Positions 49,502-64,000 of a stretch of 64,000 nucleotides of DNA are shown piece after piece (position 1 is the first letter of the stretch; each line of letters begins with the position of its first letter). Origin of the DNA: Seriola aureovittata. Taxonomy: Eukaryota > Chordata > Actinopteri > Carangiformes > Carangidae. The notes under the pieces are model-generated. The model searched no databases. It saw only the letters and a program-made list of their open reading frames with translations, and had not been told where the DNA came from. Where the stretch lies: contig NC_079364.1 of assembly GCF_021018895.1 (NCBI RefSeq), positions 19,180,885 through 19,244,884 on the forward strand, read 5' to 3'. The translations under genes and the position numbers were made by a program.

Positions 49502-50214
49502 TTAAAAACACAAAGGAATTTATATAAAAATACCGTCAAAGTCTATGTAACACAACACACAGGTCATACAGGAAGAAATAGAACAACTAGTGACACTTTT
49601 TGAGCGAGCAGATTTTGACCATAACTGTTGTTTAAATCCTGATAACAGATGGGAAATTATATGTAGAGAAGGTGAACGACCCCTTGCCCTCCATGGACAG
49701 CTAGCATTTTAGTGTCCTTATGTGAAGCAACCCTCATGTGCCCCAGTGAAGCTGCTCAACGCCAGATCACGGTGGTTATAGTGGGCAGCTCCCCTGTGTG
49801 CCTTCTTGAGAAGGGCACATTCATTTGTGTGTATGTGTGTGTGCGTGTGCATGTGGCCCTGTGGGCGGCATGTTTTATGTGTGATAGGTGTGTGACAGGT
49901 ATGTGCTTGGGGCAGGTCACAGGGGAAACTCCACTGGGAAATTGTAAAAGGTTAGATCATTCTTTATCCCCCCTGTCTTCTTTCTCTCCCTCTTTCTCTC
50001 TCTTTTTTTGTCCATCCTTCACTCAACCTCATGGTGAAACTCTTATCTTCCCTCCTTTCCTCTCTTCCTCTCACTGACTGCCTGGAAAATGAAAAAAAAT
50101 TGTATGTCTTAAAAAACACTTTTATCATTAATTAAAGTTATATATCATATTTTTTGGTATTACAACTCATCCATCACAGAGTATCCCGTATATGCTCTAT
50201 GTGTGTATCTATAG

Positions 50215-50248
50215 TTTAAGACCTGCCATATCTAATTCATCATAGATC
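50215..50248 (-). pseudogene. Echo of CUB11 part 2 exon (in duplication copy 1)
   Basis: Same sequence as 51374-51407, carried by the 1159-bp duplication. It is a decayed 34-bp copy of the core of the exon at 51646-51742. Confidence 0.65.
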
Positions 50249-50255
50249 ATGTGCA

Positions 50256-50262
<7 letters not shown>

Positions 50263-50338
<76 letters not shown>
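50263..50338. repeat. (TG)n microsatellite, copy 2
   Basis: 76 bp of TG repeat at the left edge of duplication copy 2, equal in length to that of copy 1. Confidence 0.95.
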
Positions 50339-50340
<2 letters not shown>

Positions 50341-50459
50341 TTTTGGTTTCTGGAAAGATGGGACCCAATATTCACTCCTTGATTGTTTTACTTAACCAAG
50401 TATATTCTTTTTTAAACCGACAAACTTATCACACTATCTGTCTGTCTTAAAAGCTTTTA

Positions 50460-50660
<201 letters not shown>

Positions 50661-51373
50661 TTAAAAACACAAAGGAATTTATATAAAAATACCGTCAAAG
50701 TCTATGTAACACAACACACAGGTCATACAGGAAGAAATAGAACAACTAGTGACACTTTTTGAGCGAGCAGATTTTGACCATAACTGTTGTTTAAATCCTG
50801 ATAACAGATGGGAAATTATATGTAGAGAAGGTGAACGACCCCTTGCCCTCCATGGACAGCTAGCATTTTAGTGTCCTTATGTGAAGCAACCCTCATGTGC
50901 CCCAGTGAAGCTGCTCAACGCCAGATCACGGTGGTTATAGTGGGCAGCTCCCCTGTGTGCCTTCTTGAGAAGGGCACATTCATTTGTGTGTATGTGTGTG
51001 TGCGTGTGCATGTGGCCCTGTGGGCGGCATGTTTTATGTGTGATAGGTGTGTGACAGGTATGTGCTTGGGGCAGGTCACAGGGGAAACTCCACTGGGAAA
51101 TTGTAAAAGGTTAGATCATTCTTTATCCCCCCTGTCTTCTTTCTCTCCCTCTTTCTCTCTCTTTTTTTGTCCATCCTTCACTCAACCTCATGGTGAAACT
51201 CTTATCTTCCCTCCTTTCCTCTCTTCCTCTCACTGACTGCCTGGAAAATGAAAAAAAATTGTATGTCTTAAAAAACACTTTTATCATTAATTAAAGTTAT
51301 ATATCATATTTTTTGGTATTACAACTCATCCATCACAGAGTATCCCGTATATGCTCTATGTGTGTATCTATAG

Positions 51374-51407
51374 TTTAAGACCTGCCATATCTAATTCATC
51401 ATAGATC
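51374..51407 (-). pseudogene. Echo of CUB11 part 2 exon, older copy
   Basis: The piece tttaagacctgccatatcta continues to catagatc. It matches about 26 of 34 bases of the exon core at 51662-51695. Minus-strand reading gives IYDELDMAGLKL and a stop, against [12 protein letters not shown] in the exon. No splice sites flank it. Confidence 0.65.
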
Positions 51408-51448
51408 ATGTGCATGTGTTTGTGTGTGTGTATATGTTTGTCAGTCTG

Positions 51449-51453
<5 letters not shown>

Positions 51454-51527
<74 letters not shown>
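51454..51527. repeat. (TG)n microsatellite
   Basis: About 74 bp of TG repeat with one tttg interruption, between two exon echoes. Confidence 0.95.
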
Positions 51528-51528
<1 letters not shown>

Positions 51529-51533
51529 TATAG

Positions 51534-51781
<248 letters not shown>

Positions 51782-51829
51782 TCAGAGTTTATGTGGATCC
51801 TCCACAGTTAGTGTATATAAAGTGCCTTA

Positions 51830-55123
<3,294 letters not shown>

Positions 55124-56869
55124 TTAAAGTGTGTATTTTTCAAAGAGAGAGGGCAAGATTCATAAAGGCTTTTGCACTTCACTTCAAACACAATCTGTTC
55201 CTGAAAGACATGCATATTATTATCAAACAGATTCACCAGTCTGGAAAGGCACTTTATCTGTTTACCAAGGTGCATCTTCCGTGAGATTCGTGAAGTGCCC
55301 CTCTCGGCTTTATGTGTATGCATTTAGGGAAGGATTGTGCAAATGGCAGCATGATATATAAGTGTAGGTCTATCTCCTGCACTTAATAATGTTCACAAAT
55401 TGCAAGGGCCATGTCTGGAAACTTATTCACCTTGAAGAGCAAGTGCAAGTTTCTGTAAATGTGCCAAAAGAAGGTTATTGTGGGAAGCGAGAGAATATAT
55501 AATGAATATGAATATATAATATAAAAAGAATATAAAATATATTCTATAGAAATCGCAGCACAGAACGGGTTAAAAACACAATGTAGAGGTGTGCAGGGGG
55601 GTTGCACTGAATTACAAAATAACAATCAGCTTTTGAGAAATAAAAAAAAGCAGTAAAATGAACACAATATCTGCAAAATTTATAACACCATATAAAAAGG
55701 GCATTTTGAGTTATGTCAATCAATTTGAACTCAGACTGATGCTTACTCAATTACATGTTTTTGTAATACGACATGGTGTTGGTTATATGCAGCCCAGCAG
55801 CTTTTCAGACTTGACTGTCCAAACTTATTATATTTAATCTGATATTTGATAACTGATTAAGTGTTTTTTCTATTTAACAGAACGGCCCGGCCTGCTACAC
55901 TGGCATTTTTAGGGTTGAGCACTGACAGGTGTTAAGACCCTATTGGAATTGCCCTGGTAATTTATCTTCTTCTTCCTGAAAATAAATCCGATTTTTGAGG
56001 GCCTACACATTCTCAAAAACTCATGAAACTTTGCAGGTGACAGTGGGGTGAAAATATACATGTTTTATGTACATAATGCTTCGCATAATGTTTGGTGCCA
56101 CATAGCAGGAAATCACATATTACATCTAAACATGGCATCCATTGGTCGTGATGATACACAGCTGCATTGACTTGCCTACTCCCAGTATCCCCAATGTGTG
56201 TGACAGTGCGAGGGCCTGCTCAATGCTGCTTGCAACTGTAAGTTTTTGTTCATTTTTTTTTTATAAATTATTTTTGTTTCCCTGCACCTTTTGAGTGCTC
56301 CTTCACTAACAAAAAACATCTAGTCACTGAGTACATAAAAAGCCATTGCCCCGAAAACAGATGCTAATTTCACACAGGCTGCAAGCACAAATAGATTTGC
56401 AATGTGCTTTTGTGTACATACAGTGTCTTAGAATTGCAGGGACACACATAAATTATAGTCAGATTTAGCTTGCACTAGGTAAGACCTTGACTTGTTTAGG
56501 GAGTTAATCACTATATACTGTCACCTTAATGCCAACCACTAAACAGTGCTTGTTAGGTAAACTGGAAACCTAACGACTGTAAACTGGCCACTGAATGTGA
56601 AAAATTGTCAATCTGTATGTGTTAGGCCTGTGCTTAACTAGCAGTGTGTCCAGGGGTTACAATACCTATCACACAGGTCATGCTGGGAACCCTCCATGAC
56701 TCTGAATACAATGAATGGATAAAGAAAATGGATGGCTACAGCCACTTTATACATTGGTCACAATATACAGAAAATGTGGACCGTGACACATTTTTGCACT
56801 CCAGCATATTTGTAATGAAAATATTTGATAACCCCTTTACTGGAAGGTTACATCTGTATGGAGAAAGTA

Positions 56870-57098
56870 AAAGAGCAGCATTTTCCCTTCCCTCATTGCT
56901 CTCACTGAACAAGGCCCTTAACCCCCAACCACTCCAGTGGAGCTGGTCAGTGGCCAACAGATCAGACTGTGGTTATTCTGGGTAAATTCCAGGTGTGAAT
57001 GTGTGCAACTGTATGACTGATCGTGGCCTTCCTTAAAAAGAGAACTTGGCTGTCAGTGATAGTCCTCTGAATAAATAAAGATTAAAATAAATAAATAA
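56870..57098 (+). mobile_element. SINE-like retroposon
   Basis: The sequence contains caaggcccttaacccccaac, a phrase common in fish SINEs, then a body ending ctctgaataaataaagatta and an (AAATA)n tail. The 5' end and any tRNA-like promoter were not identified, so it could be a LINE tail instead. Confidence 0.5.
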
Positions 57099-60000
57099 GT
57101 GACTCACTCAGTTCTAAAGCCCACAGATATCAGCACACACTTGGTATCTTCCCTAGTGATGCTCTGCCAGGTCTGAACTACAGCCAGCTTCACTTACTGT
57201 TTGTTTCCTGAAAAGTATGATTAGATGGATTGAGGTTCCTCTGTTTGTTCATAGAACACTTCTGTCTTACATTTCGATAGGTCCTATGTGTATGTTAGGT
57301 TCTTTTTCCTGCTGGATTGTCCTAAAATCATGAGGTAGTATTAAAACACCCTCAAATACCCTTAAACCCGATGGTCAACACTTTAACATAATTGTCACTA
57401 TTTCACGCTCATCCAGTTTGCAGGATATAGCCAAAGCAACACAAAATGTCACCGTACAGATACTTACGTACTACACTGTAGCAACAGCAGAAGGTAACAA
57501 TATAGGTAGTAGTTCATCATGTAGTTCATCATGTTGCAATGAAGCATTCAGATTTTAAACATGGATCTTTTTTTCATTTGTTTCCTGCTGCTGGGGGCAC
57601 TGCCCACTACATTCAAAACTGGCGAGCGTATCACTGCTCTAATCTGTTATTCTTATGTATTCTTCAAAAAATCCAACTGACTGCATTTGGCTCAAAAGTT
57701 GTTTAGTTTAGCAGAAAATTCATGTTGTCCCCAAATATCACTTGGACCCTTGCGGCTCCAAGGTTTTTTATTATATAATGCTAAAGTACAGTGCTTTTCA
57801 TTTCTGTCTTTGCATGCGTATTTGTGTGTGTGTGTGTGTATGCAAATAATATCCATAAACAATATACATCTAAATTTATATTTATCATCAAAATTAATAA
57901 AATATTTTATAAAAGAAGCTACGTCTCTGATAGACGATGGCAGATTGTGGATGGATGAGAGAAAACACACACCTGTAATCAATACATCCTATGGCACTAC
58001 GGTGTGATGTAACAGTATATGGTACCTATATATCATATTAAAATGTCTATTTAGAAAGCTAGAAATGTGCCAACATGCAGTGGCACATGTTTTTATAACT
58101 GCAATGGCACTTCTGCTGCATCCCCTTCAGATTAGGTCCATCCTCTTCACAGCAACACAGCAGGATAAAAACTTTAGTGAATGAATTTATGTTGTGCTGA
58201 GCTGGAGCACACTGTGGGATCTCCTGTATTAGAGTGCTGCAGTTTTAAAAAGAAAAGCCTATTAATCCCTACTACGGCTGCATGACCCACGAGAAACAGA
58301 CCTAACAGTAGCTTGATCCATCTTCAGCCTGGTGTGCAAACAGTATGTGGGCGTGTGCACATTTATACTCCAGGTTAGACAAGCAGAGGTCAAAGAAATT
58401 GGTGTAAGTGTTTGTGAATGTGTATGTATGTGTGGTGTGTGTGTCCGCCAACCCCCGTCCCCCAAACACACATGCTGTGCATTCTTAACGCTTTTCCTCT
58501 CACCTTTTCTGGCCTGTAGACTACACTTCTTGTCTTGTTTTGTTTGCTAGTGTGTATATTTCTGTGGGTGTACCTCTGTGTGTGCGTGTGTACCTCTGTG
58601 GCCCCATCCCAGTGTCCACCCACGGTATCAGCTGTGATCCCTAACAGACTTTAATTATCATCACCTCCACTGTGCTTGTTGAAAATGAAAATGTGAGAAC
58701 AGGAGGGTGCAGAGGTTGAAGATGCTGTATGAGAAATGGTAGAGCGTGTTCTGTATTAATATGTTGCCTAGGTCACGGACTTGTCTGTTGCCACTAAGAT
58801 GTGAGGATGTGATTTTCATGTGTACTTAAATAAAACTGACTGTGGCTCATGTTTAAAATATTACAATACCCTGTTAGTATCTATTAGCTCCTTATTATTA
58901 GCTCTTTCAATGTTTTTTTTTGGACACTCTGTTGAGGGTAATTCCCTCAAGCAAAATCTTCAGCATTTCAGTCTTGAAGGAAACTGTGCATAAAAGGCTC
59001 AAAAAGTGCACCAGAGAACCCTGAAGCACTTTCCAATTTCACAGTGGGACAGCCCTGAGCCCTTGCAGGCTTTTCAGTAACACATGTCAAAGTCTATGAG
59101 AGCGTGAATGTGGACATTAAGACTGGGCCTTTATTCTTGGCTAAGGCTTGCGCAGTAAAACTGATTTACATGCCTAGAATGAAAGATACAGCGAAACTTG
59201 GCTGGTTTCTATTTCTTTGCTAGACATTTGTACTCCCACCTACTCATCCTCCTCCTCCCCACTACTATCCCTCCCTACTTTCTTTTTGTTTCCTAAAGCA
59301 TCAGAGTAATCATCCTCTTTCTTTCCTCTCCTCCTGGTCCCGCGCACTGACATCGATTGATATTTTTTGGATTGATTTTTGTTGTGCTGCTGCATTGAAC
59401 CCCTGAGGTCTAGAGGTCTTGTCTTGATCTACCCACAATCCCCCAGTGGTGCTGCTCTAGGCTCAGGTGTCAGCCCTATCAAAAGCCTTGACACACATCT
59501 GCTTTGATCATTCACACACACATACATATATAAAAAAATGCAAAAAAACGCAATGAAAGTCATTCTCTTTCTCTCACGCATCCATGCACTTTGATCATCC
59601 ACACACATACAGAAGAACACATGTACAAAACATTTTCGCAGTCCTACGTCTCACTGTCTGTGTCTCATTTTCCTTTTCCTCTTACACACACAGTGGAGGC
59701 TTTGGGGTGGTATTGAGAGTACAAGAAAAGATCTTTGAAATGCCCTAAACTTTTAAAGTTGTGTAACACACTAATTTTGACAACCATAAACACAGCAGTT
59801 ACAGTGACATCAACTTTTCAGGGAAAGGAATTCATCTGGATAGCGTAAATAACCACAGACTCTTGACTGAGCTCTACATATACACAACAGAGTATCTTTC
59901 TTTTCATCAGAAAACATAATGACAATAAAATTCCTTGAAACTTCAGAAAAATGGTTTTGCCGTGTACTGTCTATGCCACTTAGACTCTGAATGTTCCTCA

Positions 60001-60606
60001 CACAAAAAATTCTATCATCCTTTATCACAAAACTGATTTGCAAAGTAGTAAAAGAGGGAAATTGCAATAAGTAAGACTTGTCAACTGTCATTAACAACAA
60101 CAACTAACTCCCACCAGTTACAGATTTATAGTGTGTTGTCTGTGTTTCTTGTCAGTGTACCTCAGAACAAAAGGCAAACAACATGGATGTTGAATATGTA
60201 GAAGCAGCCTGAGTATTTCCTACAATCAGGAAGCAGATTATTAGTCATTGGTTTCATCTCGAAGGTGTACACATGATTTGAAAACAGACTTACAGTGATG
60301 GAAATTATTTTTCAATATGCTCTTTAAAGGCAATATGAAAAGCGCTCTTCCACTCAGCCTGTGAACCCAACCTGCATGTATCCTCCACTAGTAAAAAACC
60401 TTGTAAAGGTGTACTTGAACGAATACAGTCTGGGTAAAAAAAAAAACACACTAAGAAGAGGTTGAATTACCTGTACTCTGTTAAGTCAGCATAATGCATC
60501 TTTTTACAACTCTAATTACACCAGTGTGAAAACTGAGTCAAGTCAAACTAACTAATACAAATACTGTTTTCATTTGATCTTTTTATTTAGGTTAAGTAAC
60601 GGAAGC

Positions 60607-61940
60607 GGAGGAGCCCTTACAACATGCTGATATCATGGGCACGGTGACTCAAGGGAGGCTAGGCCTGGGAGTCATCACCCGAGCAAGCTGGAAGGAGGCA
60701 AAGGCAAAGGACCGGAGAGAGATGGTGCAGAAGGAGATTCGGGCAGTGGAGGAAGAGGGCGGACAAGCCAGGGCAGTAACCATGAAACAGCAGGGCAGCT
60801 GGACCCGGTGGGACGGTGTCCGTGGGAGATCTCTGAGTTGGAAAGACATCTGGAATATGGAGGGGCATCGGATAAAGTTCCTGCTCAGCTCTGTTTATGA
60901 TGTACTGCCAACGCCAACAAACCTCCAAAGATGGAGAGTGACAGAGGATCACTCCTGTACACAGTGCAATAAACCAGCAAACCTGGAACACATTCTGTCC
61001 TCCTGTCAAGCAAGCCTGACTGAGGGGAGGTTCAGGTGGCGCCACGGTGCTGGCACGACTTGCCGATGGACTGGATAAGGAGAGGAAGCGACAAGGAACC
61101 AAGGCCCAAGACAAAGGCCTCTGCTTTATCGGCTTTCTCAGGCCTGGGGAGAAGGCAGGCAGGCAGGCGGGACAAATGTACAGGGATCCTTGGTACGGCA
61201 AAGGACTGGGAAATGAGAGTCGACCTTGGAAGGCAACTCAAGTTTCCTGAGGAGATAGCAGTTACCAACCTCTGACCAGACATTGTGCTCTGGTCCCGGA
61301 CAACAAAGCAGGTTGCCTTGATAGAACTGACGGTACCCTGGGAGGAAAGGATCGAGGAGGCACATGAACGCAAGCTGAGCAAATATCGGTCCCTCATCTT
61401 GGAGGGCCAGCAGAGAGGGTGGATAGCCTAGAACTTACCAGTGGAGGTTGGTTGCAGGGGCTTCCCTGGACAGTCACTCTGGAGCGCACTGGGGATGCTC
61501 GGGGTCAGAGGTGCAACCCGCAAGAACCTGGTGAACGACACTTCAAGGCAGGCAGAGACGGCATCCAGATGGCTGTGGCTAAAGAGAAGCGAGCAGTGGC
61601 TAAACTAGGCTGGCAGAGGAGAGGGGGGTCAGAGCTGAATTGTGAAGACCGGAAGGGCCTAGGGAGCAGTTCCAGGATGCTGGTTCTGCTGTCAAGCTCC
61701 ACTGAAGTGTCGTGGGCCAGTTGATGAAACACCGGTGAAGTGGGGTGCCCACTTGAAAACCCTGTGAAGTCCCAAGGTCTGAAACATACAGCTCGGCCCT
61801 CAGTTGAACAACGTCTGAAGGGAGCGACTTCAATGCCAACCACCCCGCATAAAGAGCAGGAGGTAACTTCTGCCAAGTGCGGTGGCTGCGATATCTATCG
61901 TTTTAAAGACATGGAGCTGTCAATTAAATGAACCCTTCCT
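60607..61940 (+). mobile_element. R2-like (restriction-endonuclease type) LINE, 5'-truncated 3' fragment
   Basis: On the plus strand an open frame (60635-61078) shows VYDVLPTPTNLQRW and a zinc knuckle CTQCNKPANLEHILSSC (C-x2-C-x7-H-x4-C). After a frame change, KDWEMRVDLGRQLKFPEEIA leads to a PDIVLW...ELTVPWEERIEEAHERK segment resembling the restriction-like endonuclease of R2-type LINEs. Stops (tga at about 61273, tag at about 61428) and frameshifts break it. The reverse transcriptase part is absent. Only the end of the element was inserted or kept. Confidence 0.7.
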
Positions 61941-62934
61941 CCTTTCAAATTAAAAACCTAGCAGGAACAGGGGAACTATGCCTTTTGAGGCACTGGAAGG
62001 CTTTTATTCTTAAATAACTGTGAAGCAAGTGTTGACTGTCTTTGAAAGGGCTCCGTGGACATTTCTTTTAAACAAACAGAAGTTGTTGTCACACAGTGGT
62101 CTCCACCAAAATAAATTCAACAAATGTGTAATGTGTATTTCCTTTCCCCATTGAACATTTGCAAAGCTCATCTTAAAGTATTATAAATCTGGCATTGTTT
62201 GCATTTATATTTACTAGCTTACAGTCTTCTTTACCTTTGCTGATGCAGTGCAGCATTACCACCACTTGTTGATTAGTAGGATAGTGTGACACCATTGGTA
62301 GGACTGTGTTTCACATTACCTGTGTGCATGTAAAAAATAAAACAGCTCCATAGGTCTCAAACCCCACAGGGAAGTGGTAAAATGGTCCTGTTTTATGACA
62401 GGGTTTCTTTGTTGTACTGATGGTATTGATGCTGTTTTGAACATTTTGGAACTTTCCTGACTTCTGTGACATATAATGCAAACAAGAAAAACCCTTAAAA
62501 TACACACAAGCATTCTGTGAAGATCTTGGCTCTCTGGTAAAAAGGGCAGTTTAAGACTGAAGAAAAGTATTTCAGTCAGGAGAATCAATTGATATAATCT
62601 CAGTTGACAAACAAAATAAAAGTTTGTTTGGGTCTTCATAACAGGAACATAGACAATGTTCCACAACAATATACGAGTACAAAACTACAGACACACACAT
62701 ACACACAGGACATGGCCAGCTGTGAACTTCTGTGGATCTAACATATAAACTGATATGTAAACATATATAGTGTCATCAAAGATTGAGCCTGTATCTATAA
62801 CTACCAGTGGTATACTGTATTTGGTGTGCATGTTTGTGTGTGTGTGTGTGCCTGTGTGTGTGAATACTGCCTCTAGGCGGCACTCTGTAATAGCTACGTC
62901 TCTCTCTCACTTTACCTCTCTGTCTCTCTCTCTC

Positions 62935-62967
62935 TCCCACTCTCTCTCTCTCTCTCTCTCACACACA

Positions 62968-63046
<79 letters not shown>
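62935..63046. repeat. Compound (TC)n(CA)n microsatellite
   Basis: A TC-rich stretch runs into (CA)n, interrupted once by an extra A near 63004. Confidence 0.95.
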
Positions 63047-63049
<3 letters not shown>

Positions 63050-63139
63050 AACCCTATCAACAGTCACGGAGAATTCCTTCTTTCTCGCACCAGCTCTTAG
63101 TTACCATGGAAACCAATAAAAGAGCGGTTTGAGATGGGA

Positions 63140-63190
63140 GGTGTGCGTGTATGTGTGTGTGTGCGCGTGTGTGCGCATCTGTGTGTGTGT

Positions 63191-63232
<42 letters not shown>

Positions 63233-63235
63233 GAG
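63140..63235. repeat. Compound (TG)n(GA)n microsatellite
   Basis: TG-rich sequence followed by (GA)n. The next 250 bp remain purine-rich. Together with the preceding TC/CA tract it forms a rough inverted arrangement around about 63090. Confidence 0.85.
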
Positions 63236-64000
63236 GGAGAGGCAGAGAGCAAGAATGGGAGAGAGAGCCAATGAGAAATAGTGAGGGAAAAATATAGAGT
63301 AAATCAGACACAGATAGAGGAGGTGGGAGGAAGGCAGAATGAGAGAGAGAGAGGATGAAAACAGAGGGAAGAGAGAGAGGAGAGTGAGAAGTAGTTACAG
63401 AAAAAAAGGAAAGAGAAGGAGGAGAAAAGACGAACGTGTGGGGAGAGGAAGAAGAGAGGAGACAGTGGGAGTGTAAGTGGAGATGTATTATTTAAAGAGG
63501 TCTCACCCTGTCTAATGAGTTTGGTCTAAAAGCCCCAGGAGCTGCCCAAAGATAGAGAGACAGACAGACAGAGAAACTTCCCTAACTATGTGGTGAGAAA
63601 ATTCAATGTGCAATAAGAGCCGAGGGAGGAAAAGAGCAAGATTACTGGGTAGGACTGGATTTAGTTAAATTGTTCTGCTTGGATTATGTGAATTGTCCTA
63701 TAGTTTAGGTGACAGCACTCTCAGCAGATCGATCCATGTATCTGGGACACAGAGAGGGCCTGGGCCAGGAACCAAATTCAAGACTGTCTTGCTGTGAAGA
63801 AACAGAGCAGACAACTGATCCAATGAACAGCAGGCCTGATATTGCTGTAATATGGTTCAACCAAGAACCTCTAAAACATCATGTACACAGTCACAACATG
63901 GGAATATATGAAACTGTCAATGTTTAATATATTTTTCAAGCTATCGGGCTATAGTTTGGCACAGGAGCCAATATAATAATGCTTTCTGTGCACTGTGATG

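Noticed and set aside
49712..50077. 121-codon plus-strand frame, repeated identically at 50871-51236
   Set aside because: The identity comes from the 1159-bp tandem duplication. The frame crosses intron sequence with pyrimidine-rich DNA and has no recognisable domain.
60635..61078. 147-codon plus-strand frame as a host gene
   Set aside because: Its zinc knuckle and following endonuclease segment mark it as the end of an R2-like LINE with stops and frameshifts.

Overview
The window is vertebrate, almost certainly teleost fish, genomic DNA. It is AT-rich and intron-rich. It carries many long (CA)n/(TG)n tracts, a Tc1-type transposon, a hAT/ZBED relic, L2-clade LINE pieces with fish-style 3' tails, a Ty3-type LTR element and an R2-like LINE fragment. 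No bacterial-type genes, CRISPR arrays, rRNA or tRNA genes were seen.

One gene spans almost the whole window on the minus strand: a CSMD-family gene (CUB and Sushi multiple domains), best matched from memory to CSMD1. I could place 28 distinct exons between 55047 and 2232, plus a second copy of one of them, all with GT-AG borders. Taken once each they total 4065 bp (1355 codons) and stay in frame from a phase-1 entry to a phase-1 exit. In transcript order they encode five CUB domains, four of them followed by a single sushi domain, and after the last CUB nine tandem sushi domains. That is the transition from the alternating CUB/sushi part to the sushi-only stalk, so the CUBs are probably numbers 10-14. 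The signal peptide and first CUBs lie beyond the right edge. The last sushi domains, transmembrane segment and tail lie beyond the left edge.

The most unusual signal is local duplication at exons beside (TG)n tracts. (1) A 1159-bp unit containing a complete 105-bp CUB exon is repeated in tandem at 49104-51421, with no difference seen by eye. (2) Next to it, a 34-bp piece of the neighbouring CUB exon recurs as three decayed echoes inside the TG-rich intron. (3) At 4805-4876 a decayed copy of the 5' half of a sushi exon sits across a (TG)n tract from its parent. These suggest repeated tandem duplication seeded at TG microsatellites inside one gene; an assembly error must be excluded for (1).

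The introns hold a degenerate Tc1 element (5418-6806), an internally deleted LINE with endonuclease start and 3' tail (about 7408-8560), a hAT relic with an 8-bp target duplication (21539-22254), an L2 LINE fragment (about 42020-43318), a non-autonomous LTR element with polypurine tract (45774-47910), a SINE-like unit (about 56870-57098) and an R2-like endonuclease-type LINE fragment (about 60607-61940). The region right of 55047 appears to be one large upstream intron. Paralogue assignment and homologies rest on sequence memory and motif reading; no search was run.
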